A stretch of 64,000 nt of DNA from NCBI GenBank assembly GCA_964020975.1, contig OZ026617.1, positions 34,061,708-34,125,707 on the forward strand, read 5' to 3'. This document shows, one piece after another, positions 32,180 through 44,900 of the stretch. Source of the stretch: Hermodice carunculata (lineage: Eukaryota; Annelida; Polychaeta; Eunicida; Amphinomidae). The translations under genes were made by a program, and so were the position numbers. The notes under the pieces are model-generated. The model saw only the letters and a program-made list of their open reading frames with translations, searched no databases and was not told the origin of the DNA. Each line of letters starts with the position of its first letter. Position 1 is the stretch's first letter.

Positions 32180-32609
32180 GGCATGGACTTACACCAAACA
32201 GCTCGGAGAACGATATGAAGGCTTTGAAGACCAGATGGCGAAATCATCTGATGACGAAATCCACCTTTCTGAATTCGAGGGTACTGCTTTGAAGGAAGAT
32301 TTGTACATTTTATATAAATCAAGGGAACATGACCGGAAATTTGATGGAAAAAAATATTTTTAAGGATGACGAGGATACTCAAGAAATATCAGTTTATGTG
32401 ATACATGTTGTTTAAGAAAAGTATTAGGCAAAATGTAAATCATTATGCTGTTCTCGAACATCTGGTGAATTTTAGACAAACGCGTCGTTCGAGGCTTCCT
32501 GGTGTCACATTATGTGGAAATCCTTGGATCTCATGAATATGATCCGGACAATGTCCTTTATGACCTTTTTCTACGGACTACAGACAGATTTCGATACGCC
32601 CAAGTTTGA
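32180..32609 (+). CDS. Unidentified gene, last two exons
   Basis: Exon 32180-32280 (after TTACAG, ending GAGG|GTACTG) encodes AWTYTKQLGERYEGFEDQ and MAKSSDDEIHLSEFE. Exon 32476-32609 (after AATTTTAG) encodes KRVVRGFLVSHYVEILGSHE, YDPDNVLYDLFLRTTDRFR and YAQV, then stops at TGA. Phases agree (G|AC gives Asp) across a 195-nt intron. Both peptides look like folded acidic helical protein, but no family is recognised and no upstream exon was found on this strand. It may be the tail of a small gene or of an inserted element. Confidence 0.35.
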
Positions 32610-32734
32610 AGAACTATATCTTTAAGAGGTGAGTAATACAATACTTATGTGACTCTTTAATTGTTAATGTTATGACTAAACCTTTTTTTTAAGAAGAAAT
32701 ATGTTTTGGCTTTTTTGCTGACTGAACGGATTTA

Positions 32735-32955
32735 GGTATTATGTGTAACCAACGTTGCTTCGAAACAACGTATGTTTAATATGTAATATGACATAACAAG
32801 GTACTTGTTATGTGTGTAAGCAACGTACTGAAACGATGTGTGTTTAATAGGTATACTATGATATCATTGTGTATTTGTTACGTGTAAGTAACGTATTCGA
32901 AAGGATGTATATATAATTGGTACATGTACTATGACATAATAACATATTTTTTACA
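32735..32955. repeat. Diverged tandem repeat, about 75-bp unit, three copies
   Basis: Each unit holds 'GTAAxCAACGT', 'GAAACxATGTxTxTTTAATxGGTA' and 'TATGACATAATAA'-type words separated by about 75 bases. Copies are well diverged. Confidence 0.5.
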
Positions 32956-32999
32956 TATATTTCTTTGTGAAAAAAAAGGAATAATTCCTAAGATACACT

Positions 33000-35370
33000 T
33001 TTATACACTTATATTCACATGATTAAGAGATTATTGTTTATTAAAACATAACTTGTTATACTGAAGTTTGATTTTCTTTTGGGTTTTCCAGGCCATGTGC
33101 CCAGCACCCCCACCCCCACCCGAATACATCTTATTTTGAAGTCTGTGTTGTAAAATAATAGCATCATTTGAGCTGTAGTTTTGGGGGGAAAGTAAAATAC
33201 CACACCCTTCTGAGATGAAATACATATATGCCATCATAAAGAGAGTGGAGAAAATAATTTACAACCTATACAAAGGTAATTAATTCACTCCATTAGTGGT
33301 AATGCCTGAGGCATTCAAATGCTTTCACAAAGAGTACCATGGGTTAAGTGGTAAGACAATAGCTGGAGACTCTAATTGATGTTTCTTCTTGTTCCTGTCA
33401 TAATAATAGTGTACATATGGTCCTTTCCTGGGGGGGGGGGGGGGGCTAAAATAATTGATTCATTGTCTTATCGATTTCACACTATGAATAATAGCACGAT
33501 GCAATAGTCTCTTTCTTTCTACATTCATGTCTTTTACACAGTCCATGGGGTGTCAGATCCATTGATTGTTTACCTTTTTTTCCTTTTTTTTTTTTTTTTT
33601 GGATAGCAAACTTTGTTGCTTATCTTTCACCTCCAAATAAAGGAAGTTTGTTTGTAACAGATGTCTTGAAAACCCCTTTTTAATACAATCTATGTGACGT
33701 CACACCCTCACAACGCGACGCCACCAGGTCTTGTCACAAAACTGAGCAGTCATCCCGAGGCTGCATAAAGCAATAGGTGGAGGTGTACTGATGCTCCTGG
33801 TACTGAAGTCTTATTGGTCTTTCGAAATTCTCTCAAAACAGTATTGTGCAACTGTTGTGCATTTTATGTTAATCAATGGAGCTATTATCTAAATATAAAT
33901 TCTTTAAATTTCTGAATCAAGTGGCATGCGGAGAACGCAGATCTCATTGCATCGTTTGTAGTTAATACGGAAATATATCGGCCACGGCTGCGTGCATTCT
34001 TGTTGCACTATCATGTTTTTTTGCGGCCGTTTAACTCTGTGTAGACACGCATGGACTTTTTGTTTTTGTTTTGTTTTAAATTTCATTTTGATCGTGTTTA
34101 TGTAACCGTGAAAATAACAGCATGCATGATATTTTATAAGGTGGGTATCACCGTTATCCTAGAGACACAGAAGTTTTTTTTTAAGTTGTAGAGTCGTTTC
34201 TTTTGTAAGTATATGAAAGACAAGTGCTGCTGAAAGTTGAGAGGAAATGCTAGTAAACTTGGAGCAACGTATCAGCGTATCATTGTTTGGAATGCGAAAT
34301 GCAACTGGATCAGCACAGCTTTTTAAGTCGTACAGTCCAAACTCAAGTACATAACATAAATGATAAACATAATACTGTAAATCCCTTCATTTTTGCTTGT
34401 TTCAATTTTCACGGTTTTTGTATTTTTGACATTTGATTGTAATTTTAATTTCATTATTTTGGACATAATTCTTATCAATCAATGTTATAAAAGTATTTCA
34501 CTGTGTTTTTATGTGACGGCTTTGTGTCATCAGTGAAAATAAGAATGAAGCGAAACTAAAGCGATTTACATTATCATTCCCTTTAAAACCACACACACAA
34601 TTTCAAAAGATCGGCGAGTATCTTTGCTGTCAATTTCACTCAGACAGATCTGCTGTCAACACACGACCAGCTCAACCAAACTTTCTGCTTATAACTGTGC
34701 ATGCAGTGATGCTCATTCCTCTCAGTTTCGAGTAACCTTTTAGTCTTGGGACAACGTAACAATTGAAGTCCTTCATATGTCAGTAAATATTCCAATAAAA
34801 CAAGTATACTTTAAACATAAATAAGAATGTATTAAAACAGTGACGCCTTATCATCACATTTATATTCTTAGTCTAACTGTTAATGCAATCATATGGGAAT
34901 CACACCACACAAGCTGTCCGGATGAGGGACCCCTTCTGCCCTTCACAGTGTGTCAGATGTTCCAACCTGTGGCAGGTTTGAAGGGAGAGTTGGAATATTT
35001 GCTGTGTTATTATGGGGGGGGGGGTATGCGTCTGTGTGCCTCATCACACGAATACGAATGTTTATTGTGTCATTCAATACATACTGAACGTATGGCAAGG
35101 ACAAAACACATGCATACATGCTTGGCAATGAAAACCTAGGACAAATGAAACTATTAACTATTTCACATGAAATAGAGATGTACAAAAGCAAAATATTTAT
35201 ATCATTTCAGTTCGAGAGTAATGTTCACCTTTGGGGAACTATGAAACTACCTGCTGGCCGCAGGCAGAGAACTGCGAACTATACCTGGATCAGGCAGCAT
35301 CATACTAGTGTTGAGCCCTCAGTAGATGGGCTGAGAAAGTAGGTCGACAAAGCACGAACAAGAGTTGTCA
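33000..35370. other. Intergenic, nothing recognised
   Basis: AT-rich with a CCCCCACCCCCACCC run at about 33106 and a G run at 33430. Several open frames of 60-99 codons lack domains or splice context. No element termini identified. Confidence 0.4.
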
Positions 35371-35374
35371 AAAA

Positions 35375-35760
35375 AAAGTTTTTTCCACCTTTTAGCCAAA
35401 TATTTATTAATAAACTCTTCTATTGACATCAAAATTTGTTTTGCCATTATTGTTATACAGAATAAATAAAAATTGTTGTTCAGAAGTTAACAAATGGAAC
35501 TGTGTGTCAGCCAGGCGTGAATAGAGATCCTAACTTTCATTAATATAAAATGGGCAGTCAATGATAAAATGTTTTTGATCTTCCACCCAACTGGCGGAAC
35601 AAACTTTGCAAAATCGCTTATCACAAGATACACTTGGAGAATGCCTAACCTATCTATTTGTAAATTATGTGCACTCATGCACAATTTGCAGAATTCTTTG
35701 CTCAGCATAAATCATGTATACTTGGCAATTAGTTCTGCACTCAAAAATCTGTCTTGACTC
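35375..35760 (-). mobile_element. LINE 3'-end fragment (CCHC-type C-terminus)
   Basis: A minus-strand frame reads RFCKVCSASWVEDQKHFIID, CPFYINES, DLYSRLADTQFHLLTSEQQF, LFILYNNNGKTNFD. C-x2-C...D-x-x-H-F-x-x-x-C-P-x-Y is the zinc-knuckle pattern at the end of many non-LTR retrotransposon polyproteins. It is interrupted by stops, and the rest of the element is absent. Confidence 0.6.
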
Positions 35761-36261
35761 GTTTATAGGTACGAAGTTTGGAATTAGGATCAGTCCACTG
35801 AATATAATCAGAGCATTCACTAATGAACTAGACCCATGGTTTTATGGATAAGTGGACAATAAAACTTCCATACACACAAATAGAACCAAGGGAGGTTTCT
35901 TTCTGATCACTTTATGATTGGAGATATCCTGTTAACTATAGTACTGTATCACAAATGATGGGATCCCGGATTCACGGTTTAAATAACATGTGGAACTACC
36001 ACAAAACTTAACATTTTCTTTATTTCAATTTAGCAGTACCTGCAACTTTTACATATTGAACATTCTACAGTTTTGGCACAAATGTCAAAGTTTATTAATG
36101 ATGTGGGAAACATGTATCACAGAATATTTTTTGTTGACTGTGCCTCTGTCAAAATTCAAATAAGATATTTTGATTGAAGTGCCACTTGAGCTTTCAAATA
36201 TCAATTTGAAAAGTTTCATTTTTTTTATCAGACTAAACAACACATACACAACTGTACCAGT

Positions 36262-36386
<125 letters not shown>

Positions 36387-36730
36387 TATAAACGGAGCAG
36401 AAAGGGCAAACTCAAAACAGCACTACCATATTGGTGCATGAGTGGGGCACAGCCACCTTCAGCAGGTTCAACATGTGTGTTAAGCACAAACCAGGCACAC
36501 ATACCATTGAAGAAACAATTACGCCTCTTTCAATTATCAATAATGCTTGATAGAATGAAATACATCTATTATAAGCAGTTAAGTTTACCCCCCCCCCCCC
36601 CAAAAACAAACAAACAAACAAACAAAAAAAAACAAAAAACAAAAAACTGGGATCTATCTTAATGATGCCAGTAGTGTCACAGAAGCTGACTTAGCGTGAG
36701 CAGTATATATACAAGGAGGTCCATTCGATC

Positions 36731-36985
36731 TTTTAACTCATTCCATACTATGGTCACAGGCCTTGGTCAGTGGTTCTGGCACTGCCTGGCAAGTCATGCT
36801 ACTGCTGCCACAAGGGCAGCTGCAGCATGATTTGCCAGGCAGTGACAGAACCACTGACTTAAGACTATAGGTATGTTGGTACTTTAACAAAAGCTCTTTT
36901 CATGAAGAGTTTAATGATGCAATTGTCATCTTAAATCTAGGTAAACATACGAAAGAATCAGGGACTGGTATGGAATGAGTTAAAT
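36731..36985. mobile_element. MITE with nested palindrome
   Basis: Outer inverted ends TTTAACTCATTCCATAC (36732-36748) and GTATGGAATGAGTTAAA (36968-36984). Inside, GTCAGTGGTTCTGGCACTGC and its reverse complement (about 36766-36800 and 36831-36867) form a second 35-bp hairpin around a short loop. Non-coding. Confidence 0.7.
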
Positions 36986-37743
36986 CATACAGCGGGGTAA
37001 TTGAATTGTCTGCACTCTTGTACTGTGAATTTTTATTACTGTACTTGCATACTGCAAGCCATTGTAACTTCCATGCTTTGACCCTGCCATCATCACCAAA
37101 CTGTCTTATTTTCCATACCTTGTTCTGTGGCAAAATTATTACCTGTACCAGCATACTGGGACGCGCACATACACCAGCCACATCGACTTCTTCTGTCCAT
37201 TCTTGCCTCCAAATTGGTATATGCAGGCATGTCCTCCACCTTTTAGCATATGTGTGTGCGTGTGTGTGTGTGTATTTCAAAGTCAACAAATGAGTGATTC
37301 AACTGTCAATGTATGCACTTCCTTCAGGTTTACTTTTGGTTGGGTCATATAATTTACATCAGACATACCTTATCTTCTGCCATTGTTATGCTCCCCTGTC
37401 TGAACTGCACTTGTCCCTTCCTTTTATATTCATGTAATACTATATAATTAACCGTTTCCCTTGATTTAAGATATACCCATGCCAAGGAAACCTGTTTGAC
37501 CTGTGGCATGTGAACTTTGTAACTCTCATCTACAATTCAAAGTATTTTCCACAACTCTTGAAATCAGTTGAAAACACTATAGCAAAGTTAACGACATTTG
37601 ACCATCAGTCTGTTTTGGCCAATTTACAGGAAGAGGGTTAAATAAAATTTGCAATGGTACCATTTATCAGATTTCATTCCTCCTCACAGCAAAGAATAAA
37701 ACCAAAAAAATATTCTAATTTATATTGATCCTTCTTTACATGT

Positions 37744-37875
37744 TGTGGTGGAGGCCTTAGCCAATGACTCTCCTTCATACACTTTGTGTTGGAGGCCTTA
37801 GCCAATAACTCTCCTTGGTACACTTCGTGTTGGAGGCCTTAGCCAATAACTCCCCTTGGTGCAAAACCCCTATAG
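37744..37875. repeat. 41-bp tandem repeat, three copies
   Basis: GTTGGAGGCCTTAGCC recurs at about 37750, 37791 and 37832 with a 41-bp period. Confidence 0.8.
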
Positions 37876-38650
37876 TTTACAGGATAAATTTCTCTGAATA
37901 CATGTATAGCTCTGATTAATACTGATCAGTTCCAATGTATACTCCTTAACACATGCAATTTTAAGAAATAATATTTACTAATTTGTCATATGGAAAAGAA
38001 TTTTCATCAACTTCATTTTCCTCCACCCTCACAATAGGAGACATTCATATTTAACTGCGATCCTGTTCACTTCCTGTGTTGCCGGGGCAACAGACTGATG
38101 CTTCCACCATGATCAAGGCAGATTTGTATTATATACTACATAAGCATCCATAAATAACACCTTTTCAACCAAAAGACAGCCCATTTCTAATTAATTTAGG
38201 CATCCTTTATGTTTCAAATTTATGTTAATACATTTTCTTAAGATTATTGTGTGTTTGTGTCGTTCATTTTGTTGAGAAAGTATTTTGACCATGCTAAATA
38301 CATGGATCTGCCCTGATGCAGGTGCCTCTCTCTTTTGCTCAATAGGTGTTAGAGTAGGACGGCATTTAGATATGAATGCATCCTATTAGGTAGGAACAGA
38401 TACAGCAACATCTGTGTCGTGGTAGGTGATTAATATAGGCTTGGCCCACTTTGCAATCCATGTAAACCATATGGGTCTGTACTTTTACTTTAAACATATA
38501 AAGCTGTCTTCAACCATTCATTCAGGTCACACACAAAATTGGTCAAAGGGTTAATCCCTGTATTTCACACTTAGTTCTATCCTGCAAGTCACCCACAGGA
38601 CAGGTTGTTATAGACCTAATTTCAAAGTGTTTCTGACATCAGCTGATTGA

Positions 38651-38850
38651 TAAAATTCAGTACATCTGTAACAGCTGCACCAGGTTGTCAATCTGGTCAC
38701 TTAAATTAAGGACGTCAATAATGGCGGCACCAGGTTGTCTATGTGGTCACTAAAATTGAGGACATCAATAATGGCTGCACCAGGTTGTCTATGTGGTCAC
38801 TAAAATTGAGTACATCAATAATGGCAGCACCAGGTTGTCTATCTGGTCTG
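38651..38850 (-). repeat. 50-bp minisatellite derived from the DOLK C-terminal coding sequence
   Basis: CAGGTTGTC occurs at exactly 38681, 38731, 38781 and 38831, a 50-bp period. The rightmost unit is the authentic DOLK coding sequence for [15 protein letters not shown], and the others are diverged copies. On the minus strand each copy still contains the words for GACAACCTGGTG. The DOLK stop codon lies inside the second unit. Confidence 0.9.
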
Positions 38851-38922
38851 TGAAGGCTTCTGTTAGTGACGTCACAATTATTGCACTCACCATCAGCAGT
38901 ATTGGTGTATGCAACACTACAC
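38789..38922 (-). CDS. DOLK: DOLK exon k, last exon
   Basis: After ATGTTGTAG. Encodes [43 protein letters not shown] and TAG (38791-38789). [14 protein letters not shown] is the family's C-terminal signature. The final residues and the stop come from the first duplicated unit of the 50-bp minisatellite. Confidence 0.95.
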
Positions 38923-41900
38923 CTACAACATATGCACCATGTCACAGGTTATGGTTATATACTAACTTTTGTTTTTGCATGTCAAACTGGCACATCGTCT
39001 GACATCTCACTGCGGACAAAGAATCAATGAGCAAAAGTCTACCATTAATGATTTCATGATTGAAAATGAAATGAATTTTTAAATTCGCATTGAATGAATA
39101 TCTAATGACCATGTGAATAAGAGATAATTTAAATACTTACAAATAAATAAAACTTTTCCCAATTCCAAGTTTACTTGTAGAGCCTACTCCTATAAATCCT
39201 TTGTTACATCATCCAGGTAAGCCCACATTCACAGGATGAAGGGATGGCAAAGCAGACATTCTCATGGAGAAACAGGGAAAAAAGATCAAAAAAACTAATG
39301 TGCACACAAGTTTTTAATGACAGGTACTACTGCACAGTGGCTGAGGATGTGCATCGGAGAGTAACTTGCACGTATCTGCAAATCTGCATGATGTCACTTG
39401 TCAAGTTTCATTAACTTTATGAACCGGGTTGACCAAAATTTCGGCTCACACATATATAATTTGCATATAATCAACATAATAAAAGCTGAATAGCATGAAA
39501 TATATCGTTACAATATGTCTTGGTCTAATAATTACGTTAGTTGATAAGTATGTCTCATTTTATGCCCTAAGGAGTAGGCAGATACCAGCAGGTGAAAAAT
39601 GACCTTGAAACGCTGTCAAAGGTCATGTGCTTTTCATCTTTATCCAACATGGTGCATATAGCTTTGCATGCCTAAGGTTGTGTATCAGAGTTATAATTAT
39701 GATATACATGTATATGTCATGCCACTGGTGACATAATATACATATCAAAATGTAGCTAAGGACCTCTGCCTTTATTATCTGGCCTTACCTCATTAATATT
39801 TTTCTTTATTTGGAAAACTAGAAGCCCTAAATGAAAAATTTCTTCAAAAATATGAATTTTTTCTTCAAAAAGTATATTGCAGCCATTTTGAATAACAAAT
39901 ATATGTGCTAATTAGCTTGCATAATATTAAAAAATGAATTGTATTATGTACATAATAATGTTTGTAGTCTGAGGATTACAAAAATATATAATATATCATA
40001 TGTTTTAAGTCAATTCCAGAAGCAAATAATAATTTACATTTACATGTGCCAAATGGATATGTGTAACCATGGTAACCTCCCAAGATCCTAGGGTTCAAAT
40101 GGTTAATATTCATATCACCTTCCACACATTCAGAAGTTGGGGCAATGTTGTCATGTTCAACACAGTCACACCGACAAATTCCATTTAGCTGTCACTTTGA
40201 AAGTTTCTGGTTATCTTCTTGTTGCTATTAAAATCAGTTATTTTTATTGAAATGTGGACAAAACAGTCTGAGTGTATCTGTTGACAACTGTGGTATGACA
40301 AACAACTTCTTTTTGCTTCACAGAGTGACGAGTACAGGGTGATGGCTATTCCATAACAAGTCGTTTTGTCTGGCAAGACAACTGTTGCAGTTCTCACTTC
40401 TCAGAGAAACTTGCCTACAAAACATTGTAAGTGTTGGCCAGTGGAAAATCCATCAGTTCTGTAGCACACCCTAAAATCATGATTTTCTTTTTAATGCAGT
40501 AAACAGGAGTACACATGTAATAATCTCTGCCAGTGCCAATTTTTGGACTGAGTCAACAGCTTTTCTTGGCCTTCATTGGGTGCAATGCACGCCAAGAAAA
40601 GCTGGTGACCTGGGATATTCTCTATTGAACTATAGGCATGCTGGTACTTGAATGAAAGGTCTTTTTACAAGGAATACGAATCTGGGATCCTTATGACAAT
40701 TCAGACTAGTTTAACTTTAGATCAACTTTAGTCACGTTTGGCACTGAAAGTGTTAAATTAAATCCATGCATACTTGGAATTTTTGTTACTTGGATTTCAT
40801 ATTCTGCACGACAATGTGGAAGGAAATTATGGTTCTACATGTACTACATAAGTGTGTTTTGAGAAATTACTTGACTGTGTGGACAGTAACACTAACATTC
40901 ATGAAACAAAGACTGAACCTACCGAAGTAGCTGAGTGGTGTATATACAGCTAATTGACATAGTATTGCTCCCAATGTGCCTTCCACAGTTTTCCGTGTAC
41001 CTATAATTAACAAATTGAATGTAAACCACATGAAGATAAGATGATAGAATGACTAGCATGTATATAACATCACCTCAGTATCATACAGGCATATCTCTCC
41101 TCAATAATGGAGGAAAATACAGCGGAATAATATGGAACTTGTAGGCCTATATTGATTCCCCATCACAACCTTTGACCCTGTCACTGGGCGAACAGGACAA
41201 TCAGCTGCTATGATAAAGCATACTGATGGAAAACCAACAGATCTCTAACATTTTCGGGAATTAATAATACTTGTTCCTGTTACTGGTAAACAAACAACAC
41301 TCCCAGGATGAATTATAGTTGAAAAAACAAAAAATGATGACACTGAATGCCATACATGTGTTGAGATTTCATTAGTTTTGATGTCTTATCAGTGATAAAA
41401 TGGTGTATTGTGCCACAGGACCATGCAAGTTTTCAGGAATCAAGTGAATGGGCTCAACTCGATTTCTTGGGCATTCGACCCAGAAACAAAAGGTTTAAGC
41501 AAATGGTGGTCGACAAGTAACATAACGCAACTTATGGTGCATTTTGACTGGCTACCACATAAATATGCTGACATGAATTCACATGCTGGGCAGTAAGATT
41601 TTAGCACCTGCTATAGGTATCTTATTTTTTTTCTCATTTCTAGAATGGTTCTTTGTGGCCTGAGCAGTAACTATCTCCGAGTTTTGGTGGTCAAGTCTGC
41701 GGCTACATGTATTCTGGGCCAAAAAGAGCAAGAAGTTACCAGACAGGCTAATCTCCAGACTTACCTGGCCATCGATGTTTGCCAAACTTTGTACCAATGA
41801 CTGATGCTGCTGTGTCTCCCACCCCCAGGGACAGGACCCCACTCAGCAGACAGGGTGGTATACCTGGAACTGTAGATTTGTTTACTTATTTAACATTTAT

Positions 41901-44900
41901 TCAATATATTCAGACAGGGTAGTCCTGATCAGCATGCAGGCTTCTTTCCATACGGACCCTGATTACATACATTCACATTAGAAGTAAATATTATATAGAT
42001 CATTCAAACTGTAACTAAATAAAAAAACAAAAAACAAAAAAAAACAAAAACAAAAAAAACGAAAAGCAAAAATAAGTCTAGATTTAAAAACAAAGCATCA
42101 CGTAGTGAGATGATCAAGTTGTTGTTTACAAGTGGTAAGTTTTGCAGTAATTGGTTTTGTATTTGTGTCTTTTCGTCCAGAACCACTTCCTGGTACTCAT
42201 TACCATAGTGTGCAGTCTGAACACTTTATTCTCCATAAGCTAACCTGTCACTGTCTGATCTATATAAATATGGAAGTACTATTATCCATATTGCACACAT
42301 TCTTCTGTAGAATTTTGACATAGGCTGTATTACCCCAAATAAATTAAAGGGTCTTCAGCACGTGACTACTCAGAACATGTTTCGGCACCTGTACCGATAC
42401 ATGTCTCTCTGAGTAGCGGCTCCTTGTCAAAGCTAAATATTCAGCAAAGAAAACCCGCTGAGTAATGAAAAAATATATGAACGTGTCAAATGATGCATTA
42501 GCTAAATAAGTGATGCTTTGCTTATAAATGCACAGCTTCAATATGAATAAAGAATACCTGTCAAACCAACCATAATTACTAAATTTGGATAGTACAAGTT
42601 CAGATAAGAATAATTTGACTTACCCCTGAACCAGGATGTAAAAACAGTCAGGGATCAGAAGGGTCAACAAAAGTACCAAACATTGAGGGCCCTGAAAGCC
42701 ATGCAATCACATGACACAAAAATTATCATATTTAAGGCTTACTTTCTTTTAAAAGTATCACTATATGAGACATCTACATCAGCTGGATAGGCCACCATCA
42801 GCCAACAAGGAACCGTCGTGTACAGATTCCTCTGTCAACCATGGTAAAATATGTTGCTTTTACCAAACTAGAAGCTTGCATGAAATTAACTATTGGATAG
42901 GTCAGTCATGCTCGCCAAACATAACACTGCGCTTCACAGATGAAGAAGTCCTTAGTATACACATTAAAAATCAGTATTCTTTTCTTTTTTAAATGATAAC
43001 GTTCTAGATTTTTTTACCAGTATCCGCGAATCATGCATATGGCAGCTGACTGTCACCACTACCCAGCAGGGAGGTGGATTGACATGTATGCCCCTGCTGC
43101 CCACCAACAAGGTCAGAGGTTTTGGTCTGGCTTTGACATGCAGATCTCATACTGCAGGGAAATATACCTTCTGCCAAAGCATTGTGGCCTTTCAAGAGTG
43201 ATCACCTCTCCTTTTAAGAGAATCAAAAGGGAGGTGGCTCCAGTCTGATAAAGACTCACTGGCATCTGCGATGACACCAACATAAAAATTTCAAAGAAAC
43301 ATGGCTGCTGTGACCTGTGTCTGTGTGTTATATTAGATTCTATGCAGGATGTGGACTCGTTAATACAATAATCATTAACCTTTATGGCATGACTATTAAC
43401 ATTGCAGACAGATTTTACTGTTTACATAATAAACCTCATAAAAACAGTGCTTCTTTTTTGTATGCAGTTAACAGCTGCAGAATCTTACTTTCATATGGAA
43501 TACAATTTGTTTAAACATTGACACAAAAGATGCATACCTGAGATGATGCAACATGAGAAAATTCTCTACAGTTACAGTAATCCTGATGCCCTGAATCCAG
43601 GGGTTGTAAATACGAAAGTACTTTTTTGCAGTTTTTTTTTACTGTTGAAGAACACTTGGAAGTGAGCTAGGACAGAACACGTAAATTTTTTTATACCTAT
43701 ATTAGAAATACTAGTAGGCATGACTGTCTCACCTGGATCTAAACAGCCAGACGGGGATGCGTATTTATGTCCACCTCCTTGATATGAGTCAAAGCACCAG
43801 AGTGGCACAGTGCACCCAATCAGTAAGTAGATATGGGTAAGAATCACTGGCCCAGAGTCCCGGCTGTCAACAAACACTCGCAGATGCAGGTTGAGGCCCT
43901 CTCCTAAGGGAGGGATATTGTACGCCCTTATGCACTGTAAGTAAATGCAATTCAAAGAGAATCAGGTCTTCAGTCAACCCTTTCCCCCTTAAACTGGCCA
44001 AAACTGGCGTCTGGTCAAATGTCGTCTGCTTCCATATTTTCAGCTAATTTCAACAGGAATGAAAAGCAATTTGACTGAGAATTGAAGATGAGACCTATCA
44101 AGATAACATGCCCCAGGTCAACAGCTTTCCTTGGCATGGGTTGAGCACTTACCAAGGAAAGCTGTTGACTCAGTCTGAATTCAAAGGGGAAAGGGTTAAG
44201 AGTCCTTTTTAAAGTGACAGAAGTAAAGCATTTTCAAGATCACACACATGCACCTGTAAGTCTGCAAACCCTCATTCTCTGAACAAGTAAAATTACAATC
44301 AGGATCAACTTAAAGGTACATGTGCCAAGGAAAATGTCCAATCTTGCTTGTTCAACCTTGACCGATCATACACCGATGTACAGGCATGCAACTATTCCTT
44401 ACTAAGGGGCAGATCCAGAATTTGTTCGGGGGGGGGGGGGGGGGGGGAGGGTTGCTCAGACCTGTTCTTGATAAGTATGTTGTGCCCCAGCAAGTGCCCA
44501 CAGGGCACAAAGCAGGACTATGGGCGTCCAGGGGCATCCCCTCCCCCCTAAAAAAAATGAATTTGGGCATGCAAATTAGTGCATTTTCAGCCATTCTGGG
44601 AAGAAAATACTGTAATTACAAACACATATAGATTGAATGGGGAGGGGGGGTGCTCAAGCACCTGAAGCACTATCCCCCCCACCCACCCCCTGTGCATTTG
44701 CCCCTGCTTATCAGCAGGCATCTGATATCGCAGACGTCTGGTTCTCTCTTTATCAACAGCTTTCCCAGGTACACTCTGTGCACTGAGGAAAGCTACTGAT
44801 ACTGTCTCCAGAGGGTCACACACATGTAGGGTCTAAAAGGGTGCACGTGATGTTTATTGAAAGAGGGCAAAGTTCCACAGTATGCCTAAATATGTACATA

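Noticed and set aside
36900-37289. 129-codon minus-strand frame (ILPQNKVWKIRQFGDDGRVK)
   Set aside because: Part of it reads like protein, but it overlaps a MITE end and a GT repeat, has no matched splice partner and no known domain.
40185-40397. Candidate DOLK C-terminal exon ([13 protein letters not shown])
   Set aside because: It lacks the E-A-x-T-D-Q-x-D-N-L signature; the true last exon with that signature is at 38789-38922 and fits in phase.
42344-42541. Second hammerhead-like site near GTGCCGAAACATG (minus strand, about 42380)
   Set aside because: There is a CCGAAAC word and an inverted TCTGAGTAG, but the CTGATGA core is missing.
43033-43248. 71-codon plus-strand frame ([20 protein letters not shown])
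   Set aside because: Antisense inside a DOLK intron, no acceptor or donor in phase and no recognised domain.
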